Assembly (NCBI GenBank): GCA_014237395.1
Contig: JABZFP010000046.1
Location: 1 to 43,608 of the forward strand
Reading direction: 5' to 3'
Length of the DNA: 43,608 bases
Source: Desulfobacteraceae bacterium
GTDB lineage: Bacteria; Desulfobacterota; Desulfobacteria; Desulfobacterales; UBA5852
Shown: positions 15,742 to 23,463 of the stretch, one piece after another
Layout of the letters: each line of letters starts with the position of its first letter
Numbering within the stretch: the stretch's first letter is position 1
Position numbers and translations under genes: made by a program
Notes under the pieces: model-generated
Told to the model about the DNA's origin: nothing
The model's input: only the letters and a program-made list of their open reading frames with translations
The model's database searches: none

Positions 15742-16592
15742 CCGGGCCACGCCGTCATGCGCTGACGATCCCCAACGATCCCGTCCTGCAGGATCACCGG
15801 TTTCTCGGCCAGGCGGTTTTGCCGGCCGTTTACGCCCTGGAGCACCTGGCCCGAACGGTGGGCCGGAAGTTTCCCGACGCGGCCGTGACGTTTTCCGAGG
15901 CCATTCAATTCGACAAGTTCCTGGCACTGCCCGCGGCAGGCATTCCCGATGTGGCCGTTTTCGCCGAACTATATCCAAAGCCGGATGGTACGATCGAGAC
16001 GGTGCTGTTGACGCGCCATGTCGCCGCCAAAAGCGGCATGACCCGCATGAAAGCCCATGTTCGCTGTCGCTTTGGTGCCGCCGTCGATGGGGGCGACGCC
16101 TTGCCGTCTGTCCCCGCCGGGCGTGAAGCGCCGGCCGAAACCTACACGCTTCCCGTGGACCGGTTATACGCAGAGATGGTGCCGTTTGGCCCTGCGTTTC
16201 AAAATGTCGTTTCCCCGGTGCAGCTGTGGCCGGATGGCGCCCGGGCCGTCGTATCGGGCGGGGCAACGGCGGACGACGGCCGATTTGTGCAACTGGGATC
16301 GCCCTTCCCACTCGATGCGGCCTTCCACGCGGCCTGCGCCTGGGCTCAGCGGTTTTACGGCGTCGTCGCCTTTCCGGTGGCAATGGAACAGCGCTGGATC
16401 CGACACCGGACGCAGTCCGGAAAACAGTACCATGCGGATATCCGATTTCGTGAAGAAGTGGCGGGTCGTCTGCTCTTCGATCTTTGGCTGCATGACCGGG
16501 AGAGACGGCTTTGCGAATGCATCCGGGGGCTCGCCATGCGCGATGTCAGCGGCGGCCGGCTCCGGCCGCCCGGCTGGGTCCGCTGCTGCTGA
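15720..16592 (+). CDS. Free-standing PKS-type double-hotdog dehydratase
   Basis: The 290-residue protein looks like an isolated dehydratase domain of a modular polyketide synthase (PS-DH fold). The N-terminal hotdog has the His motif D25-H26-RFLGQAVLP, corresponding to HxxxGxxxxP with catalytic His26. FGPAFQNV at 156-163 matches the YGPxFQ motif. The second hotdog has LDAAFHAA with catalytic Asp199 and His203 (DxxxH pattern). It should dehydrate beta-hydroxyacyl-ACP. Its ATG lies inside the thioesterase gene (22-nt overlap). Type II systems normally use small FabZ-like enzymes, so a PKS-type DH here is unusual and adds to the ApeI-like and ApeP-ApeI proteins. It may act on a particular chain length or double-bond geometry. 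Confidence 0.8.
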   Translation: MEDIPAIAGPRRHALTIPNDPVLQDHRFLGQAVLPAVYALEHLARTVGRKFPDAAVTFSEAIQFDKFLALPAAGIPDVAVFAELYPKPDGTIETVLLTRHVAAKSGMTRMKAHVRCRFGAAVDGGDALPSVPAGREAPAETYTLPVDRLYAEMVPFGPAFQNVVSPVQLWPDGARAVVSGGATADDGRFVQLGSPFPLDAAFHAACAWAQRFYGVVAFPVAMEQRWIRHRTQSGKQYHADIRFREEVAGRLLFDLWLHDRERRLCECIRGLAMRDVSGGRLRPPGWVRCC

Positions 16593-16702
16593 CGCCATAC
16601 CTCCATCGTTGTTGACGGATCGGGCGGCGGTACGATAAGGTTTCGGTGGTTTTTTCAACATCTTCCCCTCGTTGTTTATTAATTCTTAGAAGGTGCGCTG
16701 AT

Positions 16703-17611
16703 ATGAAGATTTTACGGACCATGGTGCCGTCTGTGTGGCGGATATTGTTTCCGCTTTTCATGGCCTCCGTTTTTTTGGCGGGCTGCATGTCATGGCAGCC
16801 GGAATGGCCGGCCACCGGAATCGATGCCCCATCGCCGGACGTCGGCGCGATGCTGCAATCCGCGGATCAGCTGGCTGCTGTGGCCGACAACCGGGTGCGC
16901 CTGCAGGCCGCCATGAACGCCTATGGTCGTGTGCTGGACCAGGATCCCTCCCATACCCGCGCCCTGACCGATCTGGCCAATCAAACCATCCTCATGGGGA
17001 CGGCCCATACCGACAGTCGACAAGAAAAAAGCCGGCATTTCCGATCGGCCATGCGGTTGTGCGAGCAGGCTATGTATACCAACGCCGATTTCAGGATCCT
17101 GGCGGATCAGGGCAAGACGCCCTGGGAAGCGTGCGAAGTCCTCGGCGAGGAGGACATGCCGGCCATGATGTTCTGGTCCACGGCCGTGCTGTATTACTTC
17201 AAGGAAGTTCTCACCTTTCCGGAGCAGGTCTTCAATCTGTCCTGGGTGACCCATACGGGTCCTTTTCTGGAGCGCATGGCGGCGCTCGATCCGGCATGGG
17301 GGGGCGGGGCGATTCAATTTACCCAAAGTCTCTATTTCGGTATTCTGCCCGGTGCCCTTGGGGGTGATGAGACGCGCTCGCAATCCTATCTGGAAGAGGC
17401 CGTGGCCTTCGGAACCCCCTGGATGCTGGCACGTTGGGGCCGTGCCAAATACTTCCATGTGCGGGATCAGGATCGGGAGGGTTTTGAAGCGGATTTGCGC
17501 TGGGTTCTCGCCCAGGACGTGTCTGCGCCGGGCGAGGCCTTCTGCTGGCGGGCCTACTTCCACCAGGACGCCCGAGATGCACTTGCCGACCCGGATCGTT
17601 ATTTCGATTGA
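16703..17611 (+). CDS. TatT-like (TRAP-associated) TPR lipoprotein
   Basis: The 302-residue protein has a signal peptide ending VFLAGC, with Cys28 as lipidation site. The body is alpha-helical and matches the TatT component family by eye: early TPR-like helices (AYGRVLDQDPSHTRAL), the central GGGAIQFTQSLYFGILP and GALGGDETRSQSYLEEAVAF, and a late YFHVRDQDREGFEADLRWV. TatT forms a periplasmic complex with a TRAP-type ligand-binding protein in Treponema. No TRAP transporter gene is seen here. ATG 16703 is chosen because AAGGTG lies ~9 nt before it. It follows the dehydratase after 110 bp in the same direction and may belong to the cluster as a periplasmic hydrophobic-ligand handler; that is inference. 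Confidence 0.75.
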   Translation: MKILRTMVPSVWRILFPLFMASVFLAGCMSWQPEWPATGIDAPSPDVGAMLQSADQLAAVADNRVRLQAAMNAYGRVLDQDPSHTRALTDLANQTILMGTAHTDSRQEKSRHFRSAMRLCEQAMYTNADFRILADQGKTPWEACEVLGEEDMPAMMFWSTAVLYYFKEVLTFPEQVFNLSWVTHTGPFLERMAALDPAWGGGAIQFTQSLYFGILPGALGGDETRSQSYLEEAVAFGTPWMLARWGRAKYFHVRDQDREGFEADLRWVLAQDVSAPGEAFCWRAYFHQDARDALADPDRYFD

Positions 17612-17715
17612 ACCGGCGTTTCATGCCATCGAAGGAAGAGGCACGGCGCGCCGCGCTCCTGCGCCTATCCATAACGATTTCCTGTCATCAACCCCATTCA
17701 CTATAGGAGAACACA

Positions 17716-18462
17716 ATGCGACTGCGGATTGGAATTATTGGGCTGATAATGGCATTGGGGATTTCGCTGATAACCGGCTGCTCCTGGTTTGCCAAAGCAC
17801 CGATGGATGTTCTCACTTATGACGTCGACGCGGGCACACCGCAACAGAATCTTTTTGTCTTCATGCGCGGCATCGGCGGCAGCCACCGTAGTTTCGAAGC
17901 GGAAGGCCTGGTGGACGACGTGCGCACCATGGGATTGCCCTTTGATATGGCGGCCCCCAACGCGCATTTGGGATACTATACGGGCCGGACGCTGCTCGTG
18001 CGCTTGAAAGCCGATGTGATCGATCCGGCCCGACATCAGGGACGGGACAATATCTGGCTGGTTGGTTTTTCCATGGGGGGCCTGGGCTCGCTGCTCTACC
18101 TCCGGGAGCACCCCGAGGATATCGAGGGGGTTTGCCTGATCGCCCCCTTTCTCGGGGATGAAGAGATTATCGAAGAGATTCAGGCTGCCGGCGGTGTGCG
18201 GTCCTGGTCGCCGGGTGTCTACGATGCCGATGATGACTACCAGCGGATGCTGTGGCACTGGATCAAAGACAATGTCGCCGGGAACGATCCCGTGCCGATC
18301 TTTCTGGGCTGCGGTACCGAAGACGAGTTTGCGCCGGCCTGTGCCCTGCTGGCGGCGCTCTTGCCTGAGGATCGCGTGATCAATATCCCCGGTGGTCACG
18401 ATTACGCGACGTTCAAGGCCCTTTGGGACCGTTTTCTGGAGAGTAGGATCTATTTGCCATAG
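17716..18462 (+). CDS. Alpha/beta-hydrolase-fold lipoprotein
   Basis: This 248-residue protein has a lipoprotein signal (SLITGC, Cys22) and a compact alpha/beta-hydrolase domain. The nucleophile elbow is GFSMGG with Ser119; His228 (GGHDYATF) and Asp203 (GTEDEFAP) complete a plausible triad. It should act as an esterase or lipase facing the periplasm or outer membrane. ATG 17716 follows AGGAGA. The gene is 104 bp after the TatT-like gene in the same direction and ends in a large hairpin beginning at its stop codon. It could deacylate or release the lipid product of the neighbouring locus, but general envelope esterase activity is just as likely. Confidence 0.85.
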   Translation: MRLRIGIIGLIMALGISLITGCSWFAKAPMDVLTYDVDAGTPQQNLFVFMRGIGGSHRSFEAEGLVDDVRTMGLPFDMAAPNAHLGYYTGRTLLVRLKADVIDPARHQGRDNIWLVGFSMGGLGSLLYLREHPEDIEGVCLIAPFLGDEEIIEEIQAAGGVRSWSPGVYDADDDYQRMLWHWIKDNVAGNDPVPIFLGCGTEDEFAPACALLAALLPEDRVINIPGGHDYATFKALWDRFLESRIYLP

Positions 18463-18498
18463 ATTGCGAGTGAACGGATTGCCGTTCTCCCGCAATCT
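18461..18498 (+). terminator. Large hairpin at the end of the hydrolase gene
   Basis: AGATTGCGAGTGAACGG at 18461-18477 pairs with CCGTTCTCCCGCAATCT at 18482-18498 with two mismatches (15 of 17 pairs) and a 4-nt loop. It overlaps the stop codon. No T-run follows, so it may work as an mRNA-stabilising stem or a factor-assisted terminator. Confidence 0.5.
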
Positions 18499-18530
18499 AT
18501 AATTCGAACATTATGGCGGTTTCACAGCCA

Positions 18531-18550
18531 TTATACGCAAAAGCGTATAA
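18531..18550. repeat. Perfect inverted repeat, possible operator
   Basis: TTATACGC at 18531-18538 and GCGTATAA at 18543-18550 form a perfect 8-bp inverted repeat around AAAA. It lies ~300 bp upstream of the flippase gene. The symmetry and AT-rich ends fit a dimeric regulator site or a small hairpin. Confidence 0.4.
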
Positions 18551-18848
18551 GAGGGCGGTAATGGAATCAAGCTATTGGCCACGGATAATAGGCAGGCATT
18601 AAAAATGGTTTACACGGTAAAAATCCGAAGGAGAAAGATAGCTGATGATCCCCATTTCCCCTAAAGTCTTTTATGTCCACTCAGACTCGGTATAAAGAAA
18701 GTTGACAGTTTCGACATCTTCGCGTAATTTTCGATGCATCGGAAATAAATCGGCCGCCAAACTATTAATTTCATGATGAATGGCACACGGAATGCCGTTT
18801 GCCAAACCCGCCAAAACGTCGTTTCACGCCTATTAGATTCCAGAACGG
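18551..18848. other. AT-rich leader region before the flippase gene
   Basis: With the two structures just upstream, this completes a 386-bp gene-poor gap (18463-18848). It is less GC-rich than its surroundings. The only coding candidate is a 16-codon frame at 18645-18695 (separate entry). I found no confident sigma-70 promoter, but the base composition suggests a regulatory region for the gene at 18849. Confidence 0.4.
18645..18695 (+). CDS. Possible 16-residue peptide or leader ORF
   Basis: A short frame with ATG 18645 and TAA 18693-18695 encodes MIPISPKVFYVHSDSV. AAGGAG lies 11 nt before the ATG, a good sequence at slightly long spacing. It sits in the flippase leader. It has no recognisable run of regulatory codons. 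It may be chance, given how short it is. Confidence 0.2.
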   Translation: MIPISPKVFYVHSDSV

Positions 18849-20354
18849 ATGGCTGCGCTGACTATGGAAAAGAAGCCCGATACGCCTTCTTTCATGAATC
18901 GTCTTCCGCTTGATGTCGGCGCCCTGGCCGCCAAGGCCTATCAACTGGTGATTGTTATCGGCGAAGAAGCCTTGGAATTGATCATTGCCTTGTGGATTTT
19001 GATCATGGTGGAGCGCGCCTACGGCCAGCAAGGTGTGGGCATCTATTCCTACCTGATGGCGCTGCTGTATATCGTCCGCTACACGGCAAATTTTGGTGTC
19101 GCCCGGCATGTGGAGCATGAAATTGCCATCATCGGCGACGACGGCCCGCAAGGGCAGCGACTGATCACTTCGGGGTACCAGACGACAGTCGCCACCGGAC
19201 TGACGGCAGCAATTCTGTTGATAGGAACGGCGGGATTCGACACAGCCCATACCCGAATCGAAGAACGACTGGCGGCCTATCTGATTATCGGCCTCGCGCT
19301 TCCGCTGGCCAACCTGAATTATTTTAGACTGTCGATCCTGCAGGGTTTGGGCCAGCATGCACGGGTGGCTCACCTGCGCATCTGCCGCTACGGGATTCTG
19401 CTGGGGGGTATGCTGGTGTTGACCCGGCTGCACGTGCCGCCGTCCTATCTGCTTCTGGCGTATCTGTTGAGTGACATCGTCATGGCGGTCATGATACGGC
19501 GGCATCTCAAGCTGCCTGGCATCAGGGCCGTTTGGCAGCATCCCCGCCATATCGTGGAAACGCTCAAGCGGGGAAATGCCTACCTGTTTACGGACAATGG
19601 CCTCGATGTCCTGCTGAATCTGGATCTTTTTGTACTGGGCCTTTTCGTATCGGCCTGGGACTTGGGTGTCTATGCCGAGGCGGCAGTAATCGTGCGGTTT
19701 TTCCTGATTATACCGGCCGGCATCAAACCCATTTTACGCCGCCGCTACAACATGATGGCCGCGCAGGCCGAAACCGCCACATTGTATACCCTGGTGCGGC
19801 GGCGAACATCGGTTTTATTCAGCCTGCATGCCATCCTGGCTGTCAGCGTTCTGCTGACCTATCCCGCCGTGCTCAATTTTTTCTTTAACACGCATGGCGA
19901 GGAAATGCTGTCGTTTAAGATTTTTTCAGTATTCGTCCCGGGCCTGATTTTCTATGGTGCTTTTTCAGCTCAGGATTCCCTGTATGAGGCCATGGGGCAG
20001 GTGGCGCATTTGCGGCGGTTGACCATGGTGACATCCGGAATCAATGTTGTGTTGACGTTTTATCTTGTCCCCGTTGCCGGATTCTATGGTGCCGCGATTG
20101 CGACCATGTTCACCATGCTGCTTTATTTCTGCTTTTTCGGACGCGATCTGATCCTTCCGATTCAATTTGAAAAAATCACCTATATCGTGGCGGGTCTGGC
20201 CGTTTACCTGATATATACCCTGTTTGGTGACTGGGACCTGGGCATCGGTGCCGGCTACTGGCTGGCCCCGCTGCTATTGTGGGTGCTTTTTTACCTGATC
20301 GGCCTGTTTGGCGTGCCTTCCGGGCCATCGGGACCCGAGAGGGCAGTGGTTTGA
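18849..20354 (+). CDS. MOP-superfamily flippase-like membrane protein
   Basis: This ~501-residue protein has a dozen or more hydrophobic segments with short polar loops, resembling polysaccharide-biosynthesis (Wzx-like) or MurJ/MATE-type exporters of the MOP superfamily. Features include an early MVERAYGQQGVGIYSYLMALL segment, the mid-protein NGLDVLLNLDLFVLGLFVS helix typical of the family's seventh segment, and ALYEAMGQ-like (SLYEAMGQVAH) loops. Such proteins flip lipid-linked sugars or glycolipids across the inner membrane. ATG 18849 is the first candidate; ATG 18864 is also possible and neither has a strong ribosome site. It lies between the two biosynthetic blocks. A role in exporting a glycosylated cluster product is attractive but unproven. 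Confidence 0.75.
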   Translation: MAALTMEKKPDTPSFMNRLPLDVGALAAKAYQLVIVIGEEALELIIALWILIMVERAYGQQGVGIYSYLMALLYIVRYTANFGVARHVEHEIAIIGDDGPQGQRLITSGYQTTVATGLTAAILLIGTAGFDTAHTRIEERLAAYLIIGLALPLANLNYFRLSILQGLGQHARVAHLRICRYGILLGGMLVLTRLHVPPSYLLLAYLLSDIVMAVMIRRHLKLPGIRAVWQHPRHIVETLKRGNAYLFTDNGLDVLLNLDLFVLGLFVSAWDLGVYAEAAVIVRFFLIIPAGIKPILRRRYNMMAAQAETATLYTLVRRRTSVLFSLHAILAVSVLLTYPAVLNFFFNTHGEEMLSFKIFSVFVPGLIFYGAFSAQDSLYEAMGQVAHLRRLTMVTSGINVVLTFYLVPVAGFYGAAIATMFTMLLYFCFFGRDLILPIQFEKITYIVAGLAVYLIYTLFGDWDLGIGAGYWLAPLLLWVLFYLIGLFGVPSGPSGPERAVV

Positions 20355-20357
20355 AAT

Positions 20358-20399
20358 GATGCGGGGGGATGCGCCCCGTTGGTTCGTCGCATCGTTTTT
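20358..20399 (+). terminator. Candidate intrinsic terminator after the flippase
   Basis: GATGCG at 20358-20363 pairs with CGCATC at 20388-20393, enclosing an inner CGGGG/CCCCG stem, and GTTTTT follows at 20394-20399. It falls between the flippase stop and the SPFH operon start, consistent with separate transcripts. Confidence 0.5.
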
Positions 20400-20444
20400 C
20401 GGAGATACAAACAACCTCGGCCTAAACCAAAGGAGAGATAAACC

Positions 20445-21539
20445 ATGGTTGATGACCCCATAAACTTCGGCGAAGCCATCAAGAATGTTAAGCCGCCCTT
20501 TAAGATTCCCAAGGTCAAGGTGCAGCTTTCACGCGGCATCAAACTCCTGATCGTCATCCTGGCCGTTGTCCTGCTGGCCTACAACGTCTTGTTAGTTTAT
20601 GTGGAACCCAATGAATTCGGCATCAAGGTGGTCCGCATGGGGATCAATCGCGGTGTACAGCAGAAGGTGTATACCGCCGGCCTGAATCTGGTGATTCCCG
20701 GAATTCAGCAGATGTACCGCCTGCCGCGAGACGTCCAGGTGCTGGAATTGACGGCTTTTCCGAATACAGCGGCAGACGCCGCGCGCAAGGACAAGGCTGC
20801 CCATATTCAAACGTCGGACGGTTTTTTTGTGGATGTGGATGTCTCCATCCTGTACCGCATCAAGGATCCGTACCTGGTGTTTACCAAGATTGGACCGGGT
20901 TCCCTGTTTGAGCATAACGGTATTATTCCGAAAGCCGAACCCGCCTTGAAGGAAACCCTGGGGAAGTTGACCACGGAAGATTTCTATAACAGTCCCAAGC
21001 GGGTCAAGCAGGTGCAGGAGGCCCGCAGTCTGCTCAACCGGGAACTGACGCCCAAAGGGATTCAGGTCGAGCATGTGCTCGTGCGCTATTTCCGATACAG
21101 CCAGGAAATCCAGAAAAACATCGAAGAGAAGAAGCTCAAGGATCAATTGGTCTTTACCAACCAGGCCGCCGGCCGGGCCGCCCGGGAGGAAGCGGAGTTG
21201 AAAAAAATCGTCCAGGAGGGTCGTGTCTCGGTGGATGTCGAACTGGAGCAGGGGCAAGCCTACGTGACGCGCAAGATTGCCGAAAAGGATTTGTATGTCC
21301 GCACCAAAAAGGCCGATGCCAACCTGTTGGTCAAATTGGCGGAGGCTGAAAAAGTGCGACTGAAAAACGACGCCTTGAAAGGGATCGGGGCCGAGCGCAT
21401 GGTCGGCCTGAAAATGGCCGATGTTTATCGAGGACTGGATCTGATCGTACTTCCCAGCGACGGTCAGGCGGGTGTCAACCCGCTGGATCTGGACAACGCC
21501 CTGAAGCTCTTCGATGTCCGTAAAGGAGGTGCCCAATGA
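20445..21539 (+). CDS. SPFH/prohibitin-domain membrane protein (HflK-like)
   Basis: The 364-residue protein has one N-terminal membrane helix (~32-52) followed by an SPFH/Band-7 domain (YVEPNEFGIKVVRMG, YTAGLNLVIPG, VDVSILYRI) and a long charged coiled-coil region (~210-300, rich in E/K/A). Such proteins form large cage-like oligomers that organise membrane patches or regulate proteases such as FtsH. ATG 20445 is preceded by AAAGGAGAG. Its last codons overlap the start of the second SPFH gene by 4 nt, so the two are made in step, as hflK and hflC are. The sequence is not classical HflK (no Gly/Pro-rich N-terminus), and no hflX or ftsH is nearby. The pair probably forms one hetero-oligomer. 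Confidence 0.86.
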   Translation: MVDDPINFGEAIKNVKPPFKIPKVKVQLSRGIKLLIVILAVVLLAYNVLLVYVEPNEFGIKVVRMGINRGVQQKVYTAGLNLVIPGIQQMYRLPRDVQVLELTAFPNTAADAARKDKAAHIQTSDGFFVDVDVSILYRIKDPYLVFTKIGPGSLFEHNGIIPKAEPALKETLGKLTTEDFYNSPKRVKQVQEARSLLNRELTPKGIQVEHVLVRYFRYSQEIQKNIEEKKLKDQLVFTNQAAGRAAREEAELKKIVQEGRVSVDVELEQGQAYVTRKIAEKDLYVRTKKADANLLVKLAEAEKVRLKNDALKGIGAERMVGLKMADVYRGLDLIVLPSDGQAGVNPLDLDNALKLFDVRKGGAQ

Positions 21540-22576
21540 AACGATCCTTATGGATAGCACTGACAATGATCTGGCTCTGGAGTCTGACCGGTTGCGTATT
21601 GTACACCACGGGTGAAACCGAAGTCGGTGTACGCACCAAGAAGTTCAGCCTGGTGGGCGATACTGGGGTGGAAGACAAGGCTTATTCTCCCGGATCCACC
21701 TATTTTTTCATGCCCTTCATCAATGATTGGCACACCTTCGACACCAAGCTTCAAAACCTGGAAATGGTTTTCGAGAAAGGTCGGGGAGACCGTCGAACCC
21801 GCGACGATCTCCTTTTCAAGACCATCGACGGCAACGACATCAGTCTGGACGTCATCATCGCATATCGCATCGATGCTGCGAAGGCGCCTTATATTCTGCA
21901 GAATGTGGCCGTGGACAACCTCACCCTGCGCGACAAGATCGTGCGTACGGTCGCGCGCAGCAAACCCCGTGACATCTTCGGCGAGTTGACCACGGAAGAA
22001 TTCTATGTGGCCGACAAGCGGGAATTGCAGGCCCAGCGGGCCAAGGACATCCTGCAGGAGATGCTGGGTCCCATGGGCATCGTGGTCGAAAAGGTGCTGA
22101 CCAAGGACTATCGCTTCAATCAGGAATATCAGAAAGCCATCGAGGATAAAAAGGTGGCGGATCAGCAGGTGCAGAAGAACCGATCGGCCCAGCACGCGGC
22201 CCTGGAGGAGTATCGCCGCAAACTGGAAGAGGCCAAGGGCGAGGTCAATAAAATGGTCGCCGATGCCGACGGCGTCTACCGCAAGGCCAAGATCGAAGCC
22301 GACGTCTATTTTGAAAAGCAGAAACTGCTGGCGGAGGCCATCAGGGCCGAAGGGATTGCCGAAGCCAAAGGGATTCAGGAAATGAACAACGCCCTGGCCG
22401 GCACCGGTGGCGAGGCCTTTGTCAAACTGCAGATCGCCGAAGCCTTGCAAGGCAAGAAAATCATGCTCCTGCCGGTGTCCGAAGGCGGCATGAACCTGAA
22501 GACAACGGATATCAACCAGTTGATCAATACCATGGGGGTCAAGTCTCTTTCCAAGGGGAAAGCGGCTTCGAAGTAG
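21536..22576 (+). CDS. SPFH/prohibitin-domain lipoprotein (HflC-like partner)
   Basis: The 346-residue partner of the preceding gene has an SPFH domain (~20-200; VGVRTKKFSLVG, DVIIAYRID, LTTEEFY) and a coiled-coil tail (~200-290), ending with QLINTMGVKSL. Instead of an ordinary membrane anchor it begins MKRSLWIALTMIWLWSLTGC, a lipoprotein signal with Cys20 in an LTGC lipobox. This predicts a lipid-anchored, periplasm-facing SPFH protein. SPFH proteins are normally held by a helix or hairpin, so this is unusual. The 4-nt overlap with the upstream gene implies coupled synthesis. It converges on a leftward secreted-protein gene only 21 bp away. If Cys20 is not lipidated, the segment may act as a plain anchor. 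Confidence 0.84.
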   Translation: MKRSLWIALTMIWLWSLTGCVLYTTGETEVGVRTKKFSLVGDTGVEDKAYSPGSTYFFMPFINDWHTFDTKLQNLEMVFEKGRGDRRTRDDLLFKTIDGNDISLDVIIAYRIDAAKAPYILQNVAVDNLTLRDKIVRTVARSKPRDIFGELTTEEFYVADKRELQAQRAKDILQEMLGPMGIVVEKVLTKDYRFNQEYQKAIEDKKVADQQVQKNRSAQHAALEEYRRKLEEAKGEVNKMVADADGVYRKAKIEADVYFEKQKLLAEAIRAEGIAEAKGIQEMNNALAGTGGEAFVKLQIAEALQGKKIMLLPVSEGGMNLKTTDINQLINTMGVKSLSKGKAASK

Positions 22577-22597
22577 AAATCATTTTTATAATTCACA

Positions 22598-23413
22598 TCA
22601 GTTCGCAGGTGTTATCGTTTTTCCTCCGGGTGTTGCGGGCAGCGGCTGAACCTTCTGGGGGGCGGCCGGATGGGTGGGCATTACACTGGGCGTTGTTTGC
22701 TTCGGGGTCAATTTTATCACCCCGGTTTTGCTTGTCGGTTTCAGCATCCCGGAGAGCGTAAAGCTCACATCATCGATGACTTGCTGATGATCCGACATCT
22801 TTACCGATGCCTTCACCCGCCACAGGCCGGATTTGGGAAAGGTTGAAGCGGGGATGAGAATACGGGTTTTGCCATCGAGGTGGTTCACCACCGTCATGCC
22901 CTGTGGGGTTGCGGGCCATTGTCCGGCCGGGGTGGGCGCACTCCACCACCAGTCAAGGTCGACCCGCGGGATGCCCTGCCAGCCGGTGATTTCCACCTCC
23001 AGCGGTACGCTGCCGGTGAACGTCTGGCCGGGCTTGGGCGACAGGATCTTCAGCCCGGGTTGAACGCCGGGGATAAGCTTTGGGACTAAAGCGATAGACG
23101 TCGACATGGCCGAAGGGCCGTTGGCCTGCTTCAGCGTCGGCTTATTGGCTATGGTCAATGTCTTGTCGCCGAATTGGATGAGGTTTACGGTAATGTCGGT
23201 GAGTTCCGGCCCTTCATAGGTGATGAGTTTCATGCCGATGTCGGAAAGGATGGGCCCCTGGTAGGCGATGGGGGCAACCGTGATGTCGGCCATTGCCACG
23301 GACTGGAGGTCCGGCATGGTGCCGCCGGGCGTGGGTGTTCCTGCCAGACACGGCACACCAGCCAGTAAAAAGGTCAGCACGAAGAAAATCAAACCATGGC
23401 GGTCATGTCGCAT
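22598..23413 (-). CDS. Secreted protein with short internal repeats, unknown function
   Basis: This 271-residue protein has a signal peptide likely cut after CLA (residue ~24). The mature N-terminus holds three related ~16-residue segments: ADITVAPIAYQGP, SDIGMKLITYEGP and TDITVNLIQFGDK. A beta-rich middle (~115-215) reads like an Ig-like or bacterial Ig-fold module (ILSPKPGQTFTGSVPLEVEITG, LWRVKASVKMSD). The tail (~220-271) is Pro/Thr/Lys-rich, as in flexible wall or surface linkers. GGAGGGTG lies upstream of ATG 23413. It is last in the leftward block beginning at 29779 and follows another secreted protein. I do not recognise the family; a carbohydrate- or surface-binding role would fit the module layout but is a guess. 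Confidence 0.7.
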   Translation of the reverse strand: MRHDRHGLIFFVLTFLLAGVPCLAGTPTPGGTMPDLQSVAMADITVAPIAYQGPILSDIGMKLITYEGPELTDITVNLIQFGDKTLTIANKPTLKQANGPSAMSTSIALVPKLIPGVQPGLKILSPKPGQTFTGSVPLEVEITGWQGIPRVDLDWWWSAPTPAGQWPATPQGMTVVNHLDGKTRILIPASTFPKSGLWRVKASVKMSDHQQVIDDVSFTLSGMLKPTSKTGVIKLTPKQTTPSVMPTHPAAPQKVQPLPATPGGKTITPAN

Positions 23414-23463
23414 GGCACCCTCCTGTCAGGGAAATCGGTCATTATACAAGTCAAATCGGGCCA

